From Pseudomonadaceae bacterium (GTDB lineage Bacteria > Pseudomonadota > Alphaproteobacteria > UBA2136 > UBA6156), in NCBI GenBank assembly GCA_947464215.1, contig CANHVX010000017.1, forward strand, positions 1 through 12,604: a stretch of 12,604 nucleotides of DNA. The letters run 5' to 3'. Shown here piece by piece: positions 5,956 through 12,057 of this stretch; the stretch's first letter is position 1; each line of letters begins with the position of its first letter. A model generated the notes under the pieces. It searched no databases. It had not been told where the DNA came from and saw only the letters and a list, made by a program, of their open reading frames with translations. The position numbers were made by a program, and so were the translations under genes.

Positions 5956-6459
5956 ATGGCCTTGCTTAACCTCCGCTTTGAGCCGATTACGGCGGACACG
6001 CTGGCCACCGCCTATGCGCTGAAGCGCGCCACCGTGGTGGACAACACCGGTGATGCGGCGTGGCTGGCGCGCATTCTGCCCAACCGTGACGCCTATGCCC
6101 GCTATGTGGCCCACTGCCAAGCCTTGGGCCCGGCCGCTGCCGTGCTGGTTTATGACGGCGACACGCTGGTGGGCAACGTGGACGTGGGCGCCTACCGCCC
6201 TGACCCGACGGTGGGGTATATGTTCAACATTTACATAACCCCTGCGGCCCGTGGGCGCGGCCTTGGCGCCTTGCTGGATGATTATGCCCACCAAACCCTT
6301 GGCGCGTGGGGCTTCCGCCACTTACGCCTGCGCACCTTTGGCGCCAACACCGCCACCCGCCGCTTTTATGACGCACGCGGCTACACGTTTTTGGAGAACG
6401 CCGAGCTGGGCATGGTGGTGCTGGGGCGGGAGATACGCGCCCCAGCTGCGAACACTTAA
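5956..6459 (+). CDS. GNAT family N-acetyltransferase
   Basis: A 167-residue GNAT-fold protein that would transfer an acetyl group from acetyl-CoA to an amine; the substrate is not evident. Motif A is IYITPAARGRGLGALL with the pyrophosphate loop R99-G-R-G-L-G104. Motif B is NTATRRFYDARGY (131-143), the usual C-terminal strand and helix. The start at 5956 is 8 bp after the MPT-binding gene, with TAAGG of the previous stop region as a weak ribosome-binding site. It is last gene of the three-gene rightward unit. Its TAA stop shares the palindrome TTAA with the stop of the convergent ABC transporter gene, so there is no room for a terminator between them. Confidence 0.9.
   Translation: MALLNLRFEPITADTLATAYALKRATVVDNTGDAAWLARILPNRDAYARYVAHCQALGPAAAVLVYDGDTLVGNVDVGAYRPDPTVGYMFNIYITPAARGRGLGALLDDYAHQTLGAWGFRHLRLRTFGANTATRRFYDARGYTFLENAELGMVVLGREIRAPAANT
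6456..6459. other. Shared palindromic stop site of convergent genes
   Basis: The four bases TTAA supply TAA to the rightward acetyltransferase (6457-6459) and TAA to the leftward ABC transporter gene (6458-6456). The genes overlap by 4 bp, leaving no intergenic terminator. Confidence 0.9.
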
Positions 6460-8093
6460 ACCACCGCTTTGAGGAGCTGGCGCGTGTAGGGGTGTTGCGG
6501 GTTGCGGAAGACCTCGGCCGTGGGGCCTGCTTCCACCACCTGCCCGCGATGCATCACCAGCACCTGATGCGCGACGTGGCTGATGACGCGTAAATCGTGG
6601 CTGATAAAGACATAGGCCGTGCCCGTGGTGGCCTGCACGCTTTGAAACAGCGCGAGAATTTGCGCTTGGATGGAGACGTCGAGCGCGCTCACGGGTTCGT
6701 CGGCAACAATAAGTTTGGGATTGAGCGCCAGGGCGCGCGCGATGGCGATACGCTGCCGCTGCCCGCCCGAAAACTGGTGCGGCAGGCGCGTGGCGGCCTC
6801 GGCCGGCAGGCCCACCTGCCCCAACAGCTCGGCCACGCGCGCGGGAATGGCGGCTTCCGGCAGCAGGCGGTGCGCGCGGATGCCCTCGGCGATGGCATCG
6901 GCCACCGTGAGCTTGGGGTTGAGCGACGTGACCGGGTCTTGGAAGACCATCTGCATATCGCGCCGGGCCACGCGCAGGGCGGCGCGGGACAGGGTGGACA
7001 TTTCTGTGCCCATAAACACCACCCGGCTGCCCGCCTGCGGCGGCACCAGCCGCGTGAGCAACCGCGCCAGGGTGGACTTGCCCGAGCCGCTTTCGCCCAC
7101 CACCCCCAACGTGCTGCCCGCCGGCACCGCACAGCTGAGGTTGTGCACCGCCGGTGGTGTTTCCGGTTTGCGACCCAGCAAGGCGCCCAGCCACGGGCTG
7201 CCTGTGGGGGGATAGGTATAGCTGAGGTTTTCCACCTTCAGTAAGGGTTTGGCGTTTTTGGCCAGTTTGGGTGGCGTGGGGTTGAGCGCCAATGTGGCCG
7301 CCAGCAGGCGCTTGGTATAGGGCGCCTTGGGTTTGGCCAGCACGGTGGCGGTGGGCCCGTGCTCGACCACCGCGCCGCCGTTCATCACCACCGTGCGGGT
7401 GGCCAGCTCCTTCACCACGCCAAAATCGTGCGTGACCCAGACCATCGCCATCCCCAGCTTTTTTTGCAAGCCCTTCACCAGGGCGAGAATTTCGGCCTGC
7501 ACGGTGACATCGAGCGCGGTGGTGGGTTCGTCGGCCACCAGAACATCGGGGGCGTGCGCGAGCGCCATGGCTATCATCACCCGCTGGCGCTGGCCGCCGG
7601 ATATCTCGTGCGGGTAGCTGGCCGCGATACGGGCGGGTTCCGGCAGGTGCACCTGCCGCAGGAGCTCATCCACCCGCGCCTTGCGCGCCCGCGCCCCCAG
7701 GTTGCCGTGAATGCGGAACGTTTCTTCGATTTGCGCGCCGCAGGTCATCACCGGATTTAATGCCGTGGCGGGCTCTTGGAAAATCATCGCCACCCGTGTG
7801 CCGCGCACGCGCTGCCACTGGCGGTTGGTGGCGCCCGCCATCTCTTCGCCCCCGATGGTAAGGCTGGCCACTTCGGTCACCAATTCGGGCGGCACCAGCC
7901 CCAACAAGCTGAGTGCGGTTAAGGTTTTGCCCGAGCCGCTTTCGCCCACCACGGCCAGTGTTTCGCCCTTTGCGAGCGTGAGCGACATATCCTTCACCAG
8001 CGTTTTGCCGCCGGCGGTGCGGATGGTTAACCCCTTCAACGCCAGCACGGGCGCCGACGCAGGGATGGATGTGGACGTGGCACGGGCGGGCAT
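6456..8093 (-). CDS. yejF: Peptide-type ABC transporter, fused double ATPase (YejF/GsiA-like)
   Basis: Two complete ATP-binding cassettes in one 545-residue chain, the architecture of YejF/GsiA-type di/oligopeptide importers. Cassette 1 has Walker A GESGSGKT (50-57), Q-loop FQEP, signature ISGGQ (164-168), Walker B VLVADEP (184-190) and switch THD. Cassette 2 has GESGSGKST (333-341), FQDP, FSGGQ (441-445), LIVADEP (461-467) and SHD (498-500). Each cassette is followed by the peptide-transporter tail (KAPYTKRLL; HPYTRQLLKAV). It sits on the cytoplasmic side of the membrane. No permease or binding-protein gene is nearby, so its partners must lie elsewhere. The start at 8093 is 3 bp after the fau stop, so translation is probably coupled. 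The exact substrate cannot be read from sequence; the yejF symbol rests on architecture. Confidence 0.93.
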   Translation of the reverse strand: MPARATSTSIPASAPVLALKGLTIRTAGGKTLVKDMSLTLAKGETLAVVGESGSGKTLTALSLLGLVPPELVTEVASLTIGGEEMAGATNRQWQRVRGTRVAMIFQEPATALNPVMTCGAQIEETFRIHGNLGARARKARVDELLRQVHLPEPARIAASYPHEISGGQRQRVMIAMALAHAPDVLVADEPTTALDVTVQAEILALVKGLQKKLGMAMVWVTHDFGVVKELATRTVVMNGGAVVEHGPTATVLAKPKAPYTKRLLAATLALNPTPPKLAKNAKPLLKVENLSYTYPPTGSPWLGALLGRKPETPPAVHNLSCAVPAGSTLGVVGESGSGKSTLARLLTRLVPPQAGSRVVFMGTEMSTLSRAALRVARRDMQMVFQDPVTSLNPKLTVADAIAEGIRAHRLLPEAAIPARVAELLGQVGLPAEAATRLPHQFSGGQRQRIAIARALALNPKLIVADEPVSALDVSIQAQILALFQSVQATTGTAYVFISHDLRVISHVAHQVLVMHRGQVVEAGPTAEVFRNPQHPYTRQLLKAVV

Positions 8094-8096
8094 GGG

Positions 8097-8744
8097 TTAG
8101 GCGACCTTTATCAGTTCTTTGCCGGTGGCGATGTAGGCCATGGGGATATCGTGCGGGGCGGCCAGCGCTTGGGCCACGGGCACGGGAATCTCGAGCTCGG
8201 TAAAGCACACCCCCACCGTGCGGCACTGGCGCGGCACGTGGGCCAGCGTGCGGTCGTAGAAGCCGCCACCCATGCCGAGGCGAAAGCCGTTGCGCGCGTA
8301 GCCAACCATCGGCACTACCATCAGGCTTGGCCAGATTTCGGGCCCGGTGGCGGCGGGCAAACCCAGCGCATCGGGCTCTAGCGCGCCAAAGGGTGGCCAC
8401 ACGTTAAATACCAGCGGCAACCCCTGCCCCACCACCCGCGGCAAGGCCACCGTTTGGCCCTCGCGCCATAATTCGGCCACGTAGGCGGCGAGGTCGGGCT
8501 CGGCGCCCGAGGCGGTATAGAGCGCCACCGTGGTGGGGGATAAATCGGCCACCACGGTGCGCAGGTGGTTGATGATTTTCCATTGCGTGGTGCTGCGTAG
8601 ATCGGCCGGAATAACCTTGCGGCGATGCAGCAGCGTTTTGCGCAACGCGGCTTTGGTGGGAACCGATGCGGCCTTTGACGACGCCTTGGCTGCCCCCTTG
8701 GCCACCCGCGCACGCCCCGACAAAACGGCCTTGGCTGTGGGCAT
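8097..8744 (-). CDS. fau: 5-formyltetrahydrofolate cyclo-ligase (MTHFS)
   Basis: ATP-dependent conversion of 5-formyl-THF to 5,10-methenyl-THF, a one-carbon-pool repair step in the cytosol. It has 215 residues. The conserved N-terminal KAALRKTLLHRRK begins near residue 31, the ligand-binding YTASGAEPDL at 76-85, VPMVGYARNGFRLGMGGGFYDRTL around 144-167 holds the ATP/substrate loop, and the end has IPVPVAQALAAPHDIPMAYIAT. The usual GYGGGYYDR appears as GMGGGFYDR. The first ~28 residues are an Ala/Lys/Ser-rich extension absent from most homologues; a start at the GTG of codon 14 would shorten it. The zapA-fau pairing is conserved in proteobacteria. Here the genes are 15 bp apart, and the ABC transporter gene follows after 3 bp. 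Confidence 0.95.
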   Translation of the reverse strand: MPTAKAVLSGRARVAKGAAKASSKAASVPTKAALRKTLLHRRKVIPADLRSTTQWKIINHLRTVVADLSPTTVALYTASGAEPDLAAYVAELWREGQTVALPRVVGQGLPLVFNVWPPFGALEPDALGLPAATGPEIWPSLMVVPMVGYARNGFRLGMGGGFYDRTLAHVPRQCRTVGVCFTELEIPVPVAQALAAPHDIPMAYIATGKELIKVA

Positions 8745-8759
8745 GGCAGCGCTTCGCTT

Positions 8760-9065
8760 CTAACCCTTGGGATGCGCGAGAATGGTTTCCAGCCTCTCGG
8801 CCAGGCCACGGTTGAAAATGGTGACCGCCGACGCCTGTTCATCGAGCCGCTGCTGGGCCTCGGCGACATCGGACGCCAAGGTGAGGCACGCCAGAATAAG
8901 GTGGCGGTCGCGGTCGGTTTGGGGGTCGGCCTGCTTCATCTCGTTGACCAACGCATCGACACGTGCCGCCAGCGAGGTGAGGCGGTTGACCTGGTCGGAC
9001 GGTGAGGCAAAGCGATAGCTGCGCCCGGCAATGTGAACCTCGACCATAACAGTGGATGATGACAT
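8760..9065 (-). CDS. zapA: Cell division protein ZapA
   Basis: A 101-residue ZapA-family protein, which bundles FtsZ filaments at the division ring. The N-terminal domain has VEVHIAGRSYRFASPSDQ and the middle LAARVDALVNEMKQADPQTDRDRHLILACLTLASDV is typical; a C-terminal helix follows (AEAQQRLDEQASAV), suited to the dimer/tetramer coiled coil. The ATG at 9065 directly abuts the TAG of the preceding coiled-coil gene; a second ATG at codon 7 (9047-9049 on the plus strand) is an alternative that would start MVEVHIAG. It is second gene of the leftward unit. No 6S RNA fits in the 15 bp to fau. Confidence 0.93.
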   Translation of the reverse strand: MSSSTVMVEVHIAGRSYRFASPSDQVNRLTSLAARVDALVNEMKQADPQTDRDRHLILACLTLASDVAEAQQRLDEQASAVTIFNRGLAERLETILAHPKG

Positions 9066-9431
9066 CTAGGCGGCTCTCGGTTCTGCGTGCGGTTCGGCGT
9101 GGGATGGGGCTTCTTCGGTGGTGGTGGAGGGCTGCGCCTGGGCAGCCTCGATTTTTTCCAGCAGGCTGCCCAAGGCCGCCCGCGCCGCCTGCTGACGCGC
9201 CCGCAAACGCGCGTTCTCGGCCTGCAAGGACGCAATGTGGGCCAGCTGCTGCGCCACCTGCTCTTCCAGCTTGGCAAGCTTGTGGGTTATCTCGGCCGAC
9301 GGTGCGCCTGCGCTGTGTGGCTGATTGAGGCGCGTTTCCACCTCGTTCAGGAGCGCCAACACCCGCGACGCCGCCCGCTGCGCCGGCACCCGCGCCAGCA
9401 CATCCTGCATCGGCAGGTGCGCTTCTGTCAC
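9066..9431 (-). CDS. Coiled-coil protein upstream of zapA, candidate ZauP (DUF4164-like)
   Basis: 121 residues with a predicted long helix at about 46-98 (heptad-like LAKLEEQVAQQLAHIASLQAE onward), then a Pro/Glu/His/Ala-rich tail. There is no catalytic motif, signal peptide or membrane segment. The gene directly abuts zapA. In Caulobacter the gene upstream of zapA encodes the coiled-coil protein ZauP, which works with ZapA to focus the Z-ring. Position and architecture fit; the sequence itself is too low in complexity to prove homology. The start is uncertain: GTG at 9431 lacks a ribosome-binding site at normal distance, while AAGGGAAGGG ends 8 nt before an in-frame CTG at 9452. Promoter candidates lie at 9491-9519. 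Confidence 0.65.
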   Translation of the reverse strand: MTEAHLPMQDVLARVPAQRAASRVLALLNEVETRLNQPHSAGAPSAEITHKLAKLEEQVAQQLAHIASLQAENARLRARQQAARAALGSLLEKIEAAQAQPSTTTEEAPSHAEPHAEPRAA

Positions 9432-9490
9432 GGGCGGTTGTGGCGTATTCAGGGTTAGGGCCCTTCCCTTCTGTGCGATTCGACTTCCTT

Positions 9491-9519
9491 AAGGTAAAGT
9501 GCTTGGGCCGCTTATGCAA
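9491..9519 (-). promoter_or_regulatory. Candidate promoter of the coiled-coil-zapA-fau-ABC unit
   Basis: Minus strand: TTGCAT (9519-9514), 17 bp spacer, TACCTT (9496-9491, 3 of 6 to consensus). The transcript would start near 9484, giving about 50 nt of leader before GTG 9431. It lies in the 156 bp divergent gap between 9431 and 9588. Confidence 0.35.
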
Positions 9520-9552
9520 CACTAACCAACACGAAAACGCACTTGATTTTGT

Positions 9553-9580
9553 TTGACCACCTGCCCCACCCCGATACTTT
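9553..9580 (+). promoter_or_regulatory. Candidate pgk-like promoter
   Basis: TTGACC (9553-9558, 5 of 6), 16 bp spacer, TACTTT (9575-9580, 3 of 6), then 7 nt to the ATG at 9588. There is no Shine-Dalgarno sequence, so the message would be leaderless or nearly so. If real, it favours ATG 9588 over the upstream TTG 9543. Confidence 0.35.
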
Positions 9581-9587
9581 GCCCCGC

Positions 9588-10790
9588 ATGGACAGCCTAG
9601 ACGTGCGCGGACGCCGCGTGTTGCTGCGCGTGGACTTTAATACGACCTTCGGCCCCGACAGCACCCCCGACAACCCCCTGCGCCTGGACGACAGCCTTGA
9701 CACCCTGGTGGCCCTGCTGAAACACGGCGCCCGAGTGGGCATTCTCACCCACCGTGGCCGCCCGCAAGGCCGCCCCACCCCCGGCCTTTCCACCGCTGCC
9801 TTACTGCCGTGGCTGACCGCCGCCCTGGCCGCCCGTGGCCTGGCCAATGCGGTGAGTTTTGCGCCGGATTGCATCGGCCGCACGGCCCAACACGCGATGG
9901 ATGCCCTGGAGCCCGGCCGTGCCGTGCTGCTGGAAAACACCCGCTTCCACCTGGGCGAACAACTGAACCAACTGCCCTTTGTGCAACAGCTGGCCGCGCT
10001 GGGTGAGCTGTTCATCAACGACGCCTTTGCCTGCGCCCACCGCCCCCAAGCCAGCACCAGTGGACTGGCCAGCCTTCTGCCCACCGCCCTTGGGCTGCAC
10101 ATGATGACCGAACTGCGGCGCATTTATGCCTGGCACAGCCAAACCCGCCGCCCGCGCGTGCTGATTTTAGGCGGCAGCCACGTGCTGGTTAAGCTTGATT
10201 TGCTGGCCCGCCTGCTGGGCCATGTGGACATTGTGATGCTGGGCGGCGCCGTGGGCAACACCTTCCTGGCCGCCAAAGATATTGACCTGTTCCAGACCCT
10301 CATTGATTTTGGTGCGCTGGAACCCGCCCGCAATCTGCTGACCGAAGCCGGCGTGCTGGGCTGCCGCCTGCACCTGCCCCGCGACCTGGCCACCGCCCAC
10401 ACCGACACCCCCACGCAGCTGCACAGCTTCTGCGCACCCCACCAACTGACGCCGCAGCTTGTTGGCTGCGATATTGGACCTGCCACCACCAGCCTCTGGC
10501 AGCGCCTGCTGGCCGACGCCGCGCACATTGTGTGGCTGGGCGCCCTGGGCCAAGCCGAACACCCCGCCTTTGCCCGCAGCACCTTGGCGCTGGCCGACAC
10601 CCTGACCAGCCCCGCCCTGCGCGACACCCCCAAGTTGATTGCCGGCAATGGGCTGGTGAACTCTCTGGCCCGCAGCGGCCACATGGAGACGCTGCGCCCC
10701 CATGCCTCGAGCGCGGGGTTGGCCCTGCATGTGGCGTTGGGTGGACAGCCTTTGCCTGCGTTGCAGTTTTTGCGCACAGCCCGGCGCTAA
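9588..10790 (+). CDS. pgk: Phosphoglycerate kinase-like protein with altered nucleotide-binding motifs
   Basis: Clearly a PGK-fold protein and, from ATG 9588, 400 residues, the normal length. A TTG at 9543 would add 15 residues. The N-domain 3-phosphoglycerate site is kept: RVDFN (14-18), Arg32, HRGRP (55-59), ENTRF (116-120, Arg119) and DAFACAHR (145-152, Arg152). The C-domain is degraded at its hallmarks. GGAKV is GGSHV, so the first catalytic Lys is His198, while Lys202 remains. WNGPxG is WLGALG (316-321). GGGDT is GNGLV (353-357), losing the Asp. STGGGA is SSAGLA (374-379). Canonical PGK makes ATP from 1,3-bisphosphoglycerate; with these losses normal catalysis is doubtful, while binding of 3-PG looks possible (inference). 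It lies divergent from the zapA unit. In other alphaproteobacteria tkt, gap and pgk cluster near zapA (recalled), but tkt and gap are absent here. Confidence 0.9.
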   Translation: MDSLDVRGRRVLLRVDFNTTFGPDSTPDNPLRLDDSLDTLVALLKHGARVGILTHRGRPQGRPTPGLSTAALLPWLTAALAARGLANAVSFAPDCIGRTAQHAMDALEPGRAVLLENTRFHLGEQLNQLPFVQQLAALGELFINDAFACAHRPQASTSGLASLLPTALGLHMMTELRRIYAWHSQTRRPRVLILGGSHVLVKLDLLARLLGHVDIVMLGGAVGNTFLAAKDIDLFQTLIDFGALEPARNLLTEAGVLGCRLHLPRDLATAHTDTPTQLHSFCAPHQLTPQLVGCDIGPATTSLWQRLLADAAHIVWLGALGQAEHPAFARSTLALADTLTSPALRDTPKLIAGNGLVNSLARSGHMETLRPHASSAGLALHVALGGQPLPALQFLRTARR

Positions 10791-10833
10791 AGCATGATTC
10801 TCCCCGCTTTATCTTAAAAGAACATACCCATAC

Positions 10834-10860
10834 AAAAGGCCCCTCGCGGGGCCCTTTGTT
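10834..10860. terminator. Bidirectional intrinsic terminator
   Basis: Stem AAAGGCCCC / GGGGCC(C)TTT around a tcgc loop, with one bulged C, flanked by an A run on the left and TTTGTT on the right. It lies 44 bp after the pgk-like stop and 12 bp past the stop of the convergent small membrane protein, so it can serve both. Confidence 0.8.
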
Positions 10861-10871
10861 CAACCGCGCTC

Positions 10872-11210
10872 TTACTGAGCTGGGGCTGGTGCCGGAGCGG
10901 CAGGAGCAGCTTCCGGTGCGGCAGGAGCAGCAGCTTCTGCGGCAGGAGCAGCAGCTTCAGGGGCAGCAGCTTCAGGAGCTGGCGTGCCTTCTGGGGCTGG
11001 AGCTGGGGCCGGAGCCGGAGCAGCTTCAGGAGCTGGAGCCGGAGCTGGTGCTGGAGCCGGAGCGGCTTCAGGCATCGGAGCTGGCATCGGGGCGCCTTCA
11101 GCCACTGGGGCTTCTGTGGTGCCTTCAGCAGCGTGTTGCTTGGTATACATCATGTAGGCGGCTACGGCCAATACGGCCACGCCAGCGATGATCAAGGGAG
11201 CCTTGTTCAT
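10872..11210 (-). CDS. Small Ala/Pro-rich single-pass membrane-anchored protein
   Basis: 112 residues. The N-terminus MNKAPLIIAGVAVLAVAAYMMY holds one hydrophobic segment (about 5-22), followed by Lys, then a long tail built almost only of Ala, Pro, Glu and a few Gly/Met in PAPAPEAA-like units. The likely topology is an uncleaved anchor with the extended tail in the periplasm; a cleaved signal peptide is less likely since no AxA site follows. It resembles Ala/Pro linkers that span periplasm or cell wall, but no binding domain is attached. A good AAAGGA lies 8-9 nt before the ATG at 11210, which supports real translation. The opposite strand is open across it (Gln/Leu-rich), an effect of the repeat composition. 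Function unknown. Confidence 0.75.
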   Translation of the reverse strand: MNKAPLIIAGVAVLAVAAYMMYTKQHAAEGTTEAPVAEGAPMPAPMPEAAPAPAPAPAPAPEAAPAPAPAPAPEGTPAPEAAAPEAAAPAAEAAAPAAPEAAPAAPAPAPAQ

Positions 11211-11376
11211 AGTGGTGTCCTTTGTTGTTCTCGGTTAGGGCCACCTGCCAGGCTGGCGGCGGCCGCTTGGTTCGCGGGCGGTGGTACAGATGGTTGGCAA
11301 CCTGTGCCGCGCCGCCTGGTAACCCTACGAAGCTTGCTTGTTTTACCAAACAATAACCTCTGCGAAACCTTCCGCC

Positions 11377-11405
11377 ATTTAGGGGAAGTGTGCCCAAAGT
11401 GTCAA
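11377..11405 (-). promoter_or_regulatory. Candidate promoter of the Ala/Pro-rich protein
   Basis: Minus strand: a perfect TTGACA (11405-11400), 17 bp spacer and CTAAAT (11382-11377, 3 of 6). It implies an untranslated leader of about 160 nt before ATG 11210, long for such a small gene. Confidence 0.35.
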
Positions 11406-11460
11406 GCACAGGCTGGAGCTTTTGCCCAGTTCGGCAGCACCTTGCCCCGCATAAGCCCTT

Positions 11461-11499
11461 GGTGTGTGGCGATTTTCCTACACCACACCCCCACACACC
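11461..11499 (-). terminator. Inverted repeat after the gamma-carbonic-anhydrase-like gene
   Basis: Perfect 9 bp arms GGTGTGTGG and CCACACACC separated by 21 bp, directly after the TAG of the leftward gene. There is no clear T run in the direction of transcription, so its terminator role is uncertain. Confidence 0.35.
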
Positions 11500-12021
11500 C
11501 TAAGAAACACCACCCTCGCGGTATTTTTTTGCAAGGTTGGTGTAATGTTGTGCCGACCACGCAAGATACTCTTTCTCGGCATCGGTCATCGCGCGCATCG
11601 GTTTGGCGGGCATCCCCGCCCAAATAAACCCCGTGGGCACCACCTTGCCCGGACTGACAACCGCCCCTGCGGCAACCATCGCCCCCTGTTGCACAAGGGC
11701 ACCATCGAGCACCACGGCGCCCATCCCCACCAGGCACTCATCTTCCAGCGTGCACGCATGCACCACCGCGCTATGCCCCACCGTAACCCGATGCCCGATA
11801 AGGCACGGAAACTTATTGTGCGTGACGTGCACCACCGCGTTATCTTGAATGTTGGTGTTCTCGCCGATGCGGATGTAGTGCACATCGCCCCGCGCCACCG
11901 CGCCAAACCACATGCTGCTGCCGCGCCCGAGATGAATATCGCCCGCAAGGGTGGCCGTGGGTGCTACCCAGGACTCGGCGTGGAGGGTTGGCGCAACCCC
12001 TTGAAATAGATACAACGGCAT
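11500..12021 (-). CDS. Gamma-carbonic anhydrase-like left-handed beta-helix protein
   Basis: 173 residues from ATG 12021, or 175 from GTG 12027. It has hexapeptide-repeat beta-helix sequence throughout and the family's three zinc histidines in NIQDNAVVHV (His65), VTVGHSAVVHAC (His83 and His88). The conserved ends GMGAVVLDGA and FIWAGMPAKPMRAM and a C-terminal helix (DAEKEYLAWSAQHYTNLAKKY) complete the match. The family contains true carbonic anhydrases (CO2 hydration) and members such as PaaY/YrdA with other or unknown activities; sequence alone does not separate them. It is cytosolic and probably trimeric. It follows the bactofilin gene with a gap of 36 bp and is probably co-transcribed with it. 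No strong ribosome-binding site was seen for either start. Confidence 0.93.
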   Translation of the reverse strand: MPLYLFQGVAPTLHAESWVAPTATLAGDIHLGRGSSMWFGAVARGDVHYIRIGENTNIQDNAVVHVTHNKFPCLIGHRVTVGHSAVVHACTLEDECLVGMGAVVLDGALVQQGAMVAAGAVVSPGKVVPTGFIWAGMPAKPMRAMTDAEKEYLAWSAQHYTNLAKKYREGGVS

Positions 12022-12057
12022 GGGCACTCGCTTTCGGTTGCGCTGCCGCCCGCGCGG

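Larger units (their letters stand above)
11211..11499. other. Intergenic region, 289 bp
   Basis: No gene is seen. It carries the ribosome-binding site and a candidate promoter of the Ala/Pro-rich protein (11377-11405) and an inverted repeat near the end of the carbonic-anhydrase-like gene (11461-11499). An 11-codon reading frame on the minus strand (11378-11343) has no ribosome-binding site. Confidence 0.6.

Noticed and set aside
8745..8759. 6S RNA between zapA and fau
   Set aside because: 6S RNA often lies at this place in proteobacteria, but the gap is only 15 bp.
10532..11191. Long plus-strand frame with Gln/Glu/Leu repeats opposite the Ala/Pro-rich gene
   Set aside because: It straddles the pgk-like stop and the terminator, and its composition is the mirror of GCA/CCA-type codons on the other strand.
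11343..11378. 11-codon leader-peptide frame on the minus strand
   Set aside because: No ribosome-binding site, overlaps the candidate -10 box and has no regulatory codon run.
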